Shown: positions 52,866-61,763 of the stretch, one piece after another
Position numbering within the stretch: the stretch's first letter is position 1
How the letters are laid out: every line of letters starts with the position of its first letter
Origin: Shewanella basaltis
GTDB lineage: Bacteria > Pseudomonadota > Gammaproteobacteria > Enterobacterales > Shewanellaceae
Reading direction: 5' to 3'
Assembly (NCBI RefSeq): GCF_023283885.1
Contig: NZ_JAKILA010000004.1
Span: 124,001 to 188,000 of the forward strand
DNA length: 64,000 nt
Translations under genes and position numbers: made by a program
The notes under the pieces: model-generated
Told to the model about the DNA's origin: nothing
The model's database searches: none
Seen by the model: only the letters and a program-made list of their open reading frames with translations

Positions 52866-53705
52866 TTAATTTTTATAATGCTTTCCAGTAAAAAAAGCAG
52901 TTATTAGATCTTTTGCGAAATACCTATTATTTTGATTTGAAAAATAATTAAAAACAATTTTCACTAGGACACGAAATATTACCAAAAAAGACTTTAATGG
53001 AGGAGTATAAAATCTCAACCTTAAACCAAGATCGTATGACCTTTCTTTTTTCCTAAAATCTAAAATATTTTTATTTTCATATTGAAACTTAGATTGATTA
53101 TGTTCAAATCCTGAAATTATATTATACGATATGTAATCTAGCAATGAATTTACTCTATGACATAAAGATACATCAACTCCATAAAAATAAAAACGTTCAT
53201 CGAAAACATTTCCATATTTCCTTTTAATTAATAACGCGGCATCGTGACCTATGACCATACCACTACCAATTGCAAATAAAGGTTTTTTGTTTTTGTTAGT
53301 AATTTTTTTTTCAATTGGCTTACGGCCAGACAATGGACTAGTAACCATACCATTACAAGAAACAATTGGTAAAGAAATTAAATTAGTAGAAACAGATTTA
53401 ATTTCTTCTAAATAGATATCATTTATAAGAGAATCATCATCTAAAATGACATACCTTTCACTCTTGAACCTAGAAATAAATATATTATATATCTTTGAAA
53501 GAGACTCGTTACTTATTGTTTGTACAAGCTCGAAGTTAGCTACGGGAATTGGAAAACTTTCATAATTAATTACTTCAGGCCCATTATTCCAAACGACAAC
53601 ATTAAAATCTGTTAGATTTATTTTCGACTTTAAAATACCTTTGAAAGATTCAGAGTCTTCAACTTTTTTGTTGTAAATTAAAATTAAAACACTTATTTTG
53701 TACAT
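52866..53705 (-). CDS. Family 2 glycosyltransferase-like protein
   Basis: 279 residues from ATG 53705 (AAGG six bases upstream); a TTG at 53720 adds five residues. YKISVLILIYNKKVEDSESF is the beginning of a GT-A fold, YVILDDDSLINDIYLEEIKS carries the DDD metal motif, and FYFYGVDVSLCHRVNSL is the usual acceptor-side (ED-like) region. It adds one sugar to the repeat unit. It is preceded by a heptanucleotide repeat that spaces it from the next gene. Confidence 0.8.
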   Translation of the reverse strand: MYKISVLILIYNKKVEDSESFKGILKSKINLTDFNVVVWNNGPEVINYESFPIPVANFELVQTISNESLSKIYNIFISRFKSERYVILDDDSLINDIYLEEIKSVSTNLISLPIVSCNGMVTSPLSGRKPIEKKITNKNKKPLFAIGSGMVIGHDAALLIKRKYGNVFDERFYFYGVDVSLCHRVNSLLDYISYNIISGFEHNQSKFQYENKNILDFRKKERSYDLGLRLRFYTPPLKSFLVIFRVLVKIVFNYFSNQNNRYFAKDLITAFFTGKHYKN

Positions 53706-53731
53706 AAAAAACCTTGCCAATCAAATGGAAT

Positions 53732-53764
53732 ATAATTCATAATTCATAATTCATAATTCATAAT
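53732..53764. repeat. Heptanucleotide tandem repeat (ATAATTC) x4.7
   Basis: Four full ATAATTC units plus five bases. The upstream gene's last codons and stop (53751-53753) lie inside the array, so unit changes would leave that protein almost unchanged but alter spacing to the next gene's start at 53705. Confidence 0.8.
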
Positions 53765-54872
53765 ATTTACTATTAATAATTTCATATGTTAATTTTTCAA
53801 ATAATTTATCTTTAGATACTTTGTCAACTTTACAGTTAAAAGATTGTGCAAAATCGACACTTTCAATTATAGTGGAACTATTTAAATCATTTAGTAAAAT
53901 CCCTAAGTTATATAGTTCGAAACCTGATAAGTTTTTAATGGTCAACTCAGAATAAGAGCATGATAATATTTCTTTGGGTCCAGTATTACAATTGTAAACA
54001 ATAGGAAAACAATCAAATGCTATTGCTTCTATCAAAGAATTAGGAAAGCCTTCAGAAAGCGAAACAGACATATATAGTTGACAACGCATATAAAATGGAT
54101 AAGGGTCCGACACACTTCCTAAGAAATGAGCCCTGCTAGATAATCCATTTTCTTTACAGTATTCAATACATTTCAACAATTGATTACCATCTCCTAAAAA
54201 TATAAATTGATACTTATCATCTAAAAACTTCAAAGTTTTCAAAATAGCCAATTGATTTTTAGTTTCATGAAACCGACCAACAACAAGAATATAGGTAATA
54301 TTATCGACAAATTCAAAATCAAAACTCGTCGATTGCACGTTACTTTTACATATATTTACATTAATAGGGTTATAAATAACACATCCGTTCTTTAGATTGA
54401 ATAATGAATTATATTCAACCATCATATCTTTAGATTTATAAGTATTAAGATGAGAAAACCTTAGTAAATATTTAATAAGAAATTTATGTAGTATTCTAGA
54501 AGCCGAACCAACTCTGAATTTTGATTCAAAAGAAACACAGTGGGTACATATAGAAATATGATTAGTAAACAAAGAAACTAAAGTATTAATGTAGTTCGCC
54601 AAAAATAAATGGCTATTTATTTTATTGAACTTTTCAACTTTAACAAGAAAAAATAACTTTATTACGGAAATTAAAACATCAGATATAAAAAAACCTTTCC
54701 TTTTAATTAATACAATTCTTTTTTTGCATTTAAATTTATAAAAATTATTATCCCATATTTGAATCAGAATATCATTTTCATTTAATAAATTTGAAATTAC
54801 TCTTTCTGCTCCACCATTAGACATGTCATTAACAAAAAAAACTCTTTCCAAATTATTCTCCCGTAAAATCAT
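53751..54872 (-). CDS. Family 4 glycosyltransferase
   Basis: 373 residues. RVFFVNDMSNGGAERVISNL is the acceptor-domain start, YILVVGRFHETKNQLAILKT begins the donor domain, and YMSVSLSEGFPNSLIEAIAF is the E-x7-E motif. The start overlaps the preceding stop (ATGA). The stop codon lies inside the heptamer repeat. It adds a sugar of the repeat unit. Confidence 0.85.
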   Translation of the reverse strand: MILRENNLERVFFVNDMSNGGAERVISNLLNENDILIQIWDNNFYKFKCKKRIVLIKRKGFFISDVLISVIKLFFLVKVEKFNKINSHLFLANYINTLVSLFTNHISICTHCVSFESKFRVGSASRILHKFLIKYLLRFSHLNTYKSKDMMVEYNSLFNLKNGCVIYNPINVNICKSNVQSTSFDFEFVDNITYILVVGRFHETKNQLAILKTLKFLDDKYQFIFLGDGNQLLKCIEYCKENGLSSRAHFLGSVSDPYPFYMRCQLYMSVSLSEGFPNSLIEAIAFDCFPIVYNCNTGPKEILSCSYSELTIKNLSGFELYNLGILLNDLNSSTIIESVDFAQSFNCKVDKVSKDKLFEKLTYEIINSKYYEL

Positions 54873-55795
54873 ATGTTAAAGTAACATCTAGCTTCATTAA
54901 AACAAACAATTACACTATCTTGTGACTTCTGATGCTCCAATTTTATATGTTCCAATACTTTGTGCTTAGTTTTGCTTGCCCAGATATACTGTTCTTCAGT
55001 AAAGCCATAGGCTATTCCATATCGGTCAGATTCATTTGGATACCACTGCGATAGTAACACATCTTTCCCTGGAACAACTACAGATTTACAATCACACAAT
55101 ACAGCGAAAATTGAATAAGCAGTATAATCATCGTAAGAAATAAATATTTCACTGCGCTTCATGATTTTAGCTATTTGAGAATGAGACAATCCATCAATAG
55201 GAATTGAAGAATCATTGTGAACTTTAGGCTTGTCTTTACCTTTACGGACTAAATGACTTTGAATATCTTTTACAGTAATATCACTATCATTATAGATATC
55301 AAGAGGATAATATATCACTTTTAAATTGTTATTAGATGTTTTTGATTTACAATATATAAAATCCTTTATTGCTGAGTTGAATTTAAAATATAATTCCCCG
55401 ACACCATAATTAAACTCACCTTTCAAATGGCCAGGTTGGTGTAAAAACCATCGGATTACATTCTTAGCAAATAGTGGATTACCGAATGTAATTTCAGGGT
55501 AAACAACTATAGCGTTTTTATCATCAACATATCTTAATTTTTTTACAGGTGTATTCCAAGTTGGATGAGTTTTGAATTTATAGCAACGCTCAATTTCAAG
55601 ACATATATATTGCCAAAAACTTCCGATCAATTCTTTTATTGATTTAAACCTAACCTTTTCAAGCTTTCTTGGTACTAAAAAAGCTTCAAAACCCTCAGTC
55701 TGATTTAATAAATGGCAAAGTCTGTGAAGTGCGATACGTCCTCCAGAGTTTTCATCATAACTAGGTGTATAAACATAAACTCTAACTTTTTTCAT
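54869..55795 (-). CDS. Glycosyltransferase-like protein of the O-antigen locus
   Basis: 308 residues from ATG 55795, preceded by AGG; TTG at 55816 is less likely. KKVRVYVYTPSYDENSGGRI with ALHRLCHLLNQ, then IVVYPEITFGNPLFAKNVIR and FLHQPGH, fit a divergent GT-B fold, and later EIFISYDDYTAYSIFAVLCD with CKSVVVPG fits the donor-side motif. The exact family is not certain. It overlaps the flippase gene by 14 bp and the next GT4 gene by 4 bp. Confidence 0.65.
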   Translation of the reverse strand: MKKVRVYVYTPSYDENSGGRIALHRLCHLLNQTEGFEAFLVPRKLEKVRFKSIKELIGSFWQYICLEIERCYKFKTHPTWNTPVKKLRYVDDKNAIVVYPEITFGNPLFAKNVIRWFLHQPGHLKGEFNYGVGELYFKFNSAIKDFIYCKSKTSNNNLKVIYYPLDIYNDSDITVKDIQSHLVRKGKDKPKVHNDSSIPIDGLSHSQIAKIMKRSEIFISYDDYTAYSIFAVLCDCKSVVVPGKDVLLSQWYPNESDRYGIAYGFTEEQYIWASKTKHKVLEHIKLEHQKSQDSVIVCFNEARCYFNI

Positions 55796-57305
55796 TTTTA
55801 GAACCTGAATATTCAAAATTAATTTTTAAAACAGCAAATCTAAAATAACTATAAATAAATAATACACAGATAAATCCTTGGCTAGCCAAGTAAAGAAATC
55901 TATTAAATCTTCCTTCAGGAAAATATTCAAAACTACTAATGAAATGAAAATAAATGTATGAAATCAATATTGCAGGTAATACTAATAAAAAATTAATTAA
56001 CCATCCACGCCTTAAGTATTGATTAAATACAAAAGTAGACCAAATTATATAAAATAAAGAGTTAGAAACCAAGTACAGATAAGCCATCCCTTGGCCAAAG
56101 AACTTACTAGAAATATAAATATTGAGCGGAATAACAATAAAACTAAAGGTTATATAAACTAATGTATGTGATTTTAAGTCACCAGTACTATATTTCAATA
56201 AAAAAACAAAATTAGATAAAACAATAAATGTCGAACCGAAAAACAGCCAAGGTAAATAAACACTGACTTTTTCCGACAAAAACACATCACCACTCCATAT
56301 ATATATCAAATCCTTAGAATAAAAGAACATGAATATTGATAATGGTATTGCAATTGATGAGACAGCGCTTATTGATTTTATAAAAATATCAGAATAATTA
56401 TTATATTGTTTTGACTCAATCAACTTGGTCAATCTTGGTTGTAAAACTTGGCTTACCGGCGCATTCAATACAGTAAGAACAGTCGTAACAGAAAATGCAA
56501 CACTATAAAATGAAAACTCTGTCAAAGACAACACAGATGCTAAACTAGCTTTATCTGATTGTGATACGATAATCCATAATGCTGATAAACTAGATAGTTG
56601 GAAACCAAACTTAAGAATATCTTTAACTTTAGTCTCTTTGTTTTTCCTTTCTTTTGAATCTGGAAGATTTAATAAAGTCACATTTTTTTCTTTATTTGAA
56701 AAATAGATAGTTAGAACGGTGACAATAAATACAGATACAATCTGAGTAATAAAATAAACAATGATGGATTTACTTACAAAAAATAAAATTAGTAAAGCAA
56801 CCGGCTGAACAAGGGTTGCATATAAAGCATCTAAGGATGTAATTATAAAGTGTTTTTCTGATGAAAGTAATATACTTCGGTATGGTCCTTGTAGATATTT
56901 TATTGCCACTATTAAAAACATAGAAAAAACTGAAAACACAACTAAATTATTATCAAGACTTGAATCTATCCAATGATAACTATAATTAAATGAGAAATAC
57001 GAGCCTACAACAACTATCGAAAAACTTATAATACAAAATGCTTTTATGACCTTGCTTACAAGATTCAAAGCCTCTTTATAATCTCCTTTATAACTTTGCG
57101 ATTTAATTAACTCTCTAGTTAAAACACCTCCAACTCCGGCAGTTAAGATGTTTAGACAAGCTTGAACAACCATAAAAACACCAATAAGTCCATAGGCCTC
57201 ATAGCCTACCAGATCAATTATCATTGGTATTAAAAATAGGGAAATAATCGCAATGTAAATCCTACAAATATAAATATAAAAAAATGACTTCTTATTACTT
57301 TTCAT
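55782..57305 (-). CDS. wzx: O-antigen flippase
   Basis: 507 residues from ATG 57305; GTG at 57323 would add six. About 12-14 membrane helices. FLIPMIIDLVGYEAYGLIGV is the common first helix pair of the MOP/polysaccharide transporter superfamily, and FSFYSVAFSVTTVLTVLNAP with VSQVLQPRLTKLIES lies in the middle as usual. It moves undecaprenyl-linked repeat units across the inner membrane. It is the first gene of the A/T-rich core after a 383-bp gap. Confidence 0.88.
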   Translation of the reverse strand: MKSNKKSFFYIYICRIYIAIISLFLIPMIIDLVGYEAYGLIGVFMVVQACLNILTAGVGGVLTRELIKSQSYKGDYKEALNLVSKVIKAFCIISFSIVVVGSYFSFNYSYHWIDSSLDNNLVVFSVFSMFLIVAIKYLQGPYRSILLSSEKHFIITSLDALYATLVQPVALLILFFVSKSIIVYFITQIVSVFIVTVLTIYFSNKEKNVTLLNLPDSKERKNKETKVKDILKFGFQLSSLSALWIIVSQSDKASLASVLSLTEFSFYSVAFSVTTVLTVLNAPVSQVLQPRLTKLIESKQYNNYSDIFIKSISAVSSIAIPLSIFMFFYSKDLIYIWSGDVFLSEKVSVYLPWLFFGSTFIVLSNFVFLLKYSTGDLKSHTLVYITFSFIVIPLNIYISSKFFGQGMAYLYLVSNSLFYIIWSTFVFNQYLRRGWLINFLLVLPAILISYIYFHFISSFEYFPEGRFNRFLYLASQGFICVLFIYSYFRFAVLKINFEYSGSKNEKS

Positions 57306-57688
57306 AAACTCTATTAATAACACTTAAAATGTTAGCTAAAAAAAATCGACACATTTAAATACCGAAATATTAAATTATATAATTTAATATTAATTATTGT
57401 AGGACGAACTCAACCTAATACAAAGATCAAGATAAATGATTATATTTACTTTGATTTATTTATAAATCCTTAACTATGACTTTAGAATCTGCCTCTTGAT
57501 GTTTTTGAACACCACAAAAAAAGTTTTTGTGGGTTATCTTGAATGTAAACTATCTTAAACTATCTAGCGAAGTCTCTAATTCCATTTGATATTGTACTAA
57601 AGGTCGAAGAAACAATTAGCTAATTTAAATATCAAATTCAATAATTATTAACAGATAATTACAATAACAATATTTATAATATAACCAA
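57306..57688. other. 383-bp A/T-rich intergenic gap in the locus
   Basis: No gene recognised. A 9-bp perfect stem (CCACAAAAA 57512-57520, TTTTTGTGG 57524-57532) lies in the middle; it could terminate the transcript from the aminotransferase side or be a stability element. A promoter for wzx may lie here. Confidence 0.45.
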
Positions 57689-58816
57689 CTACACATTTAA
57701 GAATGATATTATTTTTTCACAAATATAATCAACTTGTTCATTTGTTAACTCATAAAACAAAGGTAATCTTACTAAGTTGTCGGTGAATAGATCTGAGTTT
57801 ACTAGATTTTGACCTGCATAATTACCTTGATAATATTCACTACAATGTAATGACAAATAATGGAATACTGCATATACACCATTTTCTTTTAAATGCTTTA
57901 TCAATAACGTTCGTTGTTCCAAATCTGAACAGACCAAATAGAACATATGGGCGTTATTAGTTGAATAACCCGCAACTTTAGGTAACTTAATCTCAGAATT
58001 AACAATAGATTTATTCAAATTATCATAATAACGTTGCCAAATTTGTTTTCGTCTAGTTTGAATATCATCAAGATTTTCAAGTTGTGCAAACAAATATGCA
58101 GCTATTATATCAGATGGCAAAAATGATGAACCGATATCCACCCATCCATATTTAGCAACTTCACCACGAAAGAAAGAAGCACGATTAGTTCCCTTCTCAC
58201 GTATAATTTCAGCTCGATTTATATATCTTTCATCATTGATCGCTAGTAAGCCACCTTCGCCAGCAATAATATTTTTAGTCTCATGAAATGAGAAAGTACC
58301 AAAAGTACCAATACTCCCTAATGGTCTCTCTTTATAATATCCATCAACAGCTTGTGCAGCATCTTCGACAACAGGAATATTATATTGGTTAGCTATTTTC
58401 ATAATGGAATCCATATCACAAGCAATACCTGCATAATGAACGACTACAATAGCTTTGGTTTTAGGAGTAACGAGCTTTAGTATTTCGTTAGGATCGATAT
58501 TGGGGTGGTCACTATAACTGTCTGCAAAGATAATTTTTGCCCCCCGTAGAGCAAAAGCATTAACCGTAGAAACAAAGGTATAAGATGGTGCAATCACCTC
58601 ATCGCCCGGTTGAATATCTAACAGTAGTGCAGTCATTTCTAGTGCGTCAGTACAGGACGTAGTTAATAAAACTTTTTTAAAACCGTAACGAGTTTCAAAA
58701 AAATCATGACATTTTTTTGTAAATACGCCATCTCCAGAAATTTTACCTGTTGCTACAGATTGAGCTATGTAAACTAACTCTCTACCATGTAGATATGGCT
58801 TGTTAAATGGAATCAT
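57689..58816 (-). CDS. wecE: dTDP-4-amino-4,6-dideoxyhexose transaminase, WecE-like
   Basis: 375 residues from ATG 58816, giving the classical MIPFNKP start; ATG 58831 would add five. VLLTTSCTDALEMTALLLDI with QPGDEVIAPSYTF, HYAGIACDMDSIM, and SFHETKNIIAGEGG with the PLP-binding Lys all match WecE (RffA). The enzyme transfers an amino group to dTDP-4-keto-6-deoxyglucose, the product of RmlB, made here by the same locus. The product is dTDP-Fuc4N if it behaves like WecE. It overlaps the acyltransferase gene by 14 bp. Confidence 0.85.
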   Translation of the reverse strand: MIPFNKPYLHGRELVYIAQSVATGKISGDGVFTKKCHDFFETRYGFKKVLLTTSCTDALEMTALLLDIQPGDEVIAPSYTFVSTVNAFALRGAKIIFADSYSDHPNIDPNEILKLVTPKTKAIVVVHYAGIACDMDSIMKIANQYNIPVVEDAAQAVDGYYKERPLGSIGTFGTFSFHETKNIIAGEGGLLAINDERYINRAEIIREKGTNRASFFRGEVAKYGWVDIGSSFLPSDIIAAYLFAQLENLDDIQTRRKQIWQRYYDNLNKSIVNSEIKLPKVAGYSTNNAHMFYLVCSDLEQRTLLIKHLKENGVYAVFHYLSLHCSEYYQGNYAGQNLVNSDLFTDNLVRLPLFYELTNEQVDYICEKIISFLNV

Positions 58817-59372
58817 TTTTTTCACTCGCAAATAATGTTTCTAAATCTAGCAAATCTTTATGTCTATATTTAACTCGCTTCGCTGGATTACCAATATAAA
58901 TCCCCCAAGGTTCTGTACTTTTATTAACTAAGCTCATTGCACCTATAGAACATCCCTCAGCAATTGTAACACCAGGAAATATAATAGAGCTAGTTCCAAC
59001 AATAACATGTCGTGATATCTGAACAGATTTTTTAGTCTCTTTCTTGTATTTTGAGGGAATAGTTGGATTTGTCATTGTTCTGCCGGAATAATCATCCGAC
59101 TGACTAAAAACTTGAACATTGTATGCTAACCCCGAGAAATCGCCAAAAATGATACCTTCTGTTCCACCGGCGACTAAACAATATGGTGCAAAATGAACAT
59201 GCTTCCCGATCGTTACACTCCCTGATACAGTGCAAAAATCGTCAATTCTACTATTATCGTCTATTTCAATTGTCTCAGGATTGTATATACTAGCTTTTAC
59301 ACTAACCTTTACATTCAATCCAAGTTTTTTAAAACCAATTTTAGATAATTCTTCTTCAGTATAATAAGCCAT
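58803..59372 (-). CDS. Hexapeptide acyltransferase for a 4-amino-sugar (VioB-like)
   Basis: 189 residues from ATG 59372; TTG 59378 is in frame but inside the previous stop. YYTEEELSKIGFKKLGLNVK is the typical N-terminus, and beta-helix repeats run through IDDFCTVSGSVTIGKHVHFA. The insert SQSDDYSGRTMTNPTIPSKY and the later RHVIVGTSSIIFPGVTIAEG resemble dTDP-4-amino-4,6-dideoxyhexose acyltransferases such as VioB. It would N-acetylate the product of the adjacent transaminase. Two bases separate it from the SDR gene. Confidence 0.78.
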   Translation of the reverse strand: MAYYTEEELSKIGFKKLGLNVKVSVKASIYNPETIEIDDNSRIDDFCTVSGSVTIGKHVHFAPYCLVAGGTEGIIFGDFSGLAYNVQVFSQSDDYSGRTMTNPTIPSKYKKETKKSVQISRHVIVGTSSIIFPGVTIAEGCSIGAMSLVNKSTEPWGIYIGNPAKRVKYRHKDLLDLETLFASEKNDSI

Positions 59373-59374
59373 AA

Positions 59375-60118
59375 TCAACCTATGAATAATCCACCATTAA
59401 CAGGTATATTTGCACCAGTGATATAATTACACCGGTCACTAACTAGAAACGAAACAACATTAGCAATATCTTCAACTTCTGCTAACCTTGTTAAAGGAAT
59501 AGAATTTTTAATTGTACAAAGAATATCCGGGCTTATTTTTTGTGTCATTTCGGTGTTTGTGTAGCCTGGAGAAATGGTATTAACTAATACATTATTCCTC
59601 GCACCTTCTTGAGCAAGAGCCATCGTAAACCCATGAACTCCAGATTTAGACGATGAATAATTAACTTGTCCAGCCTGTCCTTTTTGACCATTTACTGATG
59701 ATATATTTATTATTTTTCCGCGTTTATTTTCTCTCATCATTTTGTATATTGGTTGTGTTATATAGAAAAGTGCATTTAGATTAACATTAATTACTTTATG
59801 CCATTGTTCAGAAGTCATTTTATGGAAAAAGTTATCCGAAGTAACTCCTGCATTATTAATCAAAACATCTACAACTCCATAACCTTTTATCTGATTTAAT
59901 GCAACACTAACATCTGCTTCATTTGTTACATCACACTTAATTAAAACTACTTTTTTTTCATCAAACAGAAATAAATTGTCATGATTTCTTTCAGGTAATG
60001 TTCTTGCTAAACCTACGACGAAATATCCATTCATTGTCAATTCTTTAGTTATTGCTTTACCTATTCCTTTAGTCGCACCTGTTATAACTGCAATTTTATA
60101 TTCCACTATATTATCCAT
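59375..60118 (-). CDS. Short-chain dehydrogenase (FabG-like) with repeat-controlled start region
   Basis: 247 residues from ATG 60118; TTG 60124 is in frame. AVITGATKGIGKAITKEL is the nucleotide motif, LINNAGVTSD the NNAG motif, and SSVNGQKGQAGQVNYSSSKS holds the Ser-Tyr-Lys triad. VNTISPGYTNTEMTQK and the C-terminal YITGANIPVNGGLF are standard. It resembles 3-oxoacyl-ACP or acetoacetyl-CoA reductases, so it may make a hydroxyacyl group for the adjacent acyltransferase, giving a sugar with a hydroxyacyl decoration (inference). An octamer repeat begins 12 bases before the start codon. Confidence 0.82.
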   Translation of the reverse strand: MDNIVEYKIAVITGATKGIGKAITKELTMNGYFVVGLARTLPERNHDNLFLFDEKKVVLIKCDVTNEADVSVALNQIKGYGVVDVLINNAGVTSDNFFHKMTSEQWHKVINVNLNALFYITQPIYKMMRENKRGKIINISSVNGQKGQAGQVNYSSSKSGVHGFTMALAQEGARNNVLVNTISPGYTNTEMTQKISPDILCTIKNSIPLTRLAEVEDIANVVSFLVSDRCNYITGANIPVNGGLFIG

Positions 60119-60129
60119 TACCAATTTGT

Positions 60130-60207
60130 TTTTAAGTTTTTAAGTTTTTAAGCTTTTAAGCTTTTAAGCTTTTAAGCTTTTAAGCTTTTAAGCTTTTAAG
60201 CTTTTAA
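60130..60207. repeat. Octanucleotide tandem repeat (TTTTAAGC/T) x9
   Basis: Nine AAG-containing units at a strict 8-bp period: two TTTTAAGT then seven TTTTAAGC, plus a final TTTTAA. It starts 12 bp before the SDR ATG on the minus strand. No coding frame is involved, so copy-number change would alter promoter or leader spacing. Confidence 0.9.
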
Positions 60208-60355
60208 TAATCAACAAACAACTAAATCCAAATATTATAATAACTTTATAACTACAACTTAATTTTAGACATATTTAAAGCTTTGTGTAATAAATTTTAG
60301 CCTTATTAAACTGGCATAAAAATATACATAAATACAGTTAACATTAAAAGTTAAG

Positions 60356-60886
60356 TTAAAAGATTGGTTGATTTTTGTCTTTGTCAGATAAGATTAAGGT
60401 TAACCCATCTGTTGGCCAAGCTATTTTGATTTTTTTATCATTCCATAGGATACCTCTATCGCTATTTGAGCAATAAAAAGCATTTGTTTTATATAAAATC
60501 TCTGCAGTATTACTTAAGGTTAAAAATCCATGTGCAAAACCTTCCGGAATCCATAATTGACGTTTATTTTCAGCAGAAAGCTTCTCACCAACCCAATGAC
60601 CAAAAGTTGGAGAACTTTGACGAATATCCACAGCTACGTCGAATACTTCACCTACAATACAACGCACTAACTTACTCTGCTCATGCGGCGCCAATTGATA
60701 ATGTAAACCTCGCAATACACCTTTACTTGATTTAGAGTGATTGTCTTGAACAAAACTTACAGGATAACCTATTGCGTTCTCGAATTTTTTTTGATTCCAG
60801 GTTTCCATAAAGAAGCCACGTTCATCACCATATACCGTTGGTTCAATAATTTTTACATCAGGAATATTTGTATCAATTACTTTCAT
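60356..60886 (-). CDS. rmlC: dTDP-4-dehydrorhamnose 3,5-epimerase
   Basis: 176 residues. VYGDERGFFMETWNQKKF, FVQDNHSKSSKGVLRGLHYQ and LWIPEGFAHGFLTLS are the RmlC landmarks; His in RGLHYQ and the Tyr in the later EILYKTNAFY are active-site residues. It epimerises dTDP-4-keto-6-deoxyglucose at C3 and C5. The start overlaps the rmlD stop by one base (TAATG). Length is normal. Confidence 0.93.
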   Translation of the reverse strand: MKVIDTNIPDVKIIEPTVYGDERGFFMETWNQKKFENAIGYPVSFVQDNHSKSSKGVLRGLHYQLAPHEQSKLVRCIVGEVFDVAVDIRQSSPTFGHWVGEKLSAENKRQLWIPEGFAHGFLTLSNTAEILYKTNAFYCSNSDRGILWNDKKIKIAWPTDGLTLILSDKDKNQPIF

Positions 60887-61761
60887 TATAAATACTCTTT
60901 AATTCGGGCTAATGCATCTTGCCAGTCGCTTTGTTTAATCCCGAAATCATTATTGATTTTATCGCAACTTAAACGCGAATTTGCAGGTCGTTTAGCTAGA
61001 GTAGGATAATCTAACGTTGATATTGGGTTGACTTGAACAGACTGAGTAAGTAATTTTTGCTCTAATGCTATTTCGAATATCTTTTTAGAAAATGCATACC
61101 AACTTACATGGGGGAATCCAGAAAAATGATAGATGCCATAATTGTGACTATCACTTATAATCTGCTTTGATATTTTGAGGATAGCGCTTGCAATATCACC
61201 CGCATAAGTTGGACCGCCAAATTGATCTGCAACGACGCCTAACGTAGTTCTCGTTTTAGCAAGTCGAAGCATTGTCTTAACAAAGTTATTTCCGTGCTCA
61301 CCGAAAACCCATGCAGTTCTTAATATAATATGTTTATTACAAGCCTGTACTACAGCATGCTCTCCAGCAAGTTTACTCCGTCCATATTGGCTTTGAGGTG
61401 ATGTTACTGCTGACTCGGTATAGCTCTCAAGACCTTTTCCATCGAAAACATAATCTGTCGAAATATGAATAATTGCGGCGTTAACATTATTAGCAGCTAA
61501 CGCTAGATTTAATGGACCATCTCGATTAATTGCATTTGCTAATTCAGGTTCTTGTTCAGCTTTATCTACAGCAGTATAAGCTGCAGCATTTACAATAATG
61601 TTTGGCTTAAACTCATTTACTATTTTGTTAACTTGCGATTTATTGGTGATATCAAGCTGTTCTCGCTCAAGAGCTAGATACTCTAGCTCAGTCTGGGCCT
61701 CAAGTAACTTAACTAAACAGTGACCAACCTGACCGTTTTTACCTGTTACTAGTATTTTCAC
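60886..61761 (-). CDS. rmlD: dTDP-4-dehydrorhamnose reductase
   Basis: 291 residues. KILVTGKNGQVGHCLVKLLE is the NADPH motif, NAAAYTAVDKAEQEPELANA and STDYVFDGKG are RmlD signatures, and QYGRSKLAGE holds the Tyr-Lys pair. It makes dTDP-L-rhamnose from the RmlC product. Two bases separate it from rmlA. Confidence 0.93.
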   Translation of the reverse strand: MKILVTGKNGQVGHCLVKLLEAQTELEYLALEREQLDITNKSQVNKIVNEFKPNIIVNAAAYTAVDKAEQEPELANAINRDGPLNLALAANNVNAAIIHISTDYVFDGKGLESYTESAVTSPQSQYGRSKLAGEHAVVQACNKHIILRTAWVFGEHGNNFVKTMLRLAKTRTTLGVVADQFGGPTYAGDIASAILKISKQIISDSHNYGIYHFSGFPHVSWYAFSKKIFEIALEQKLLTQSVQVNPISTLDYPTLAKRPANSRLSCDKINNDFGIKQSDWQDALARIKEYL

Positions 61762-61763
61762 AC

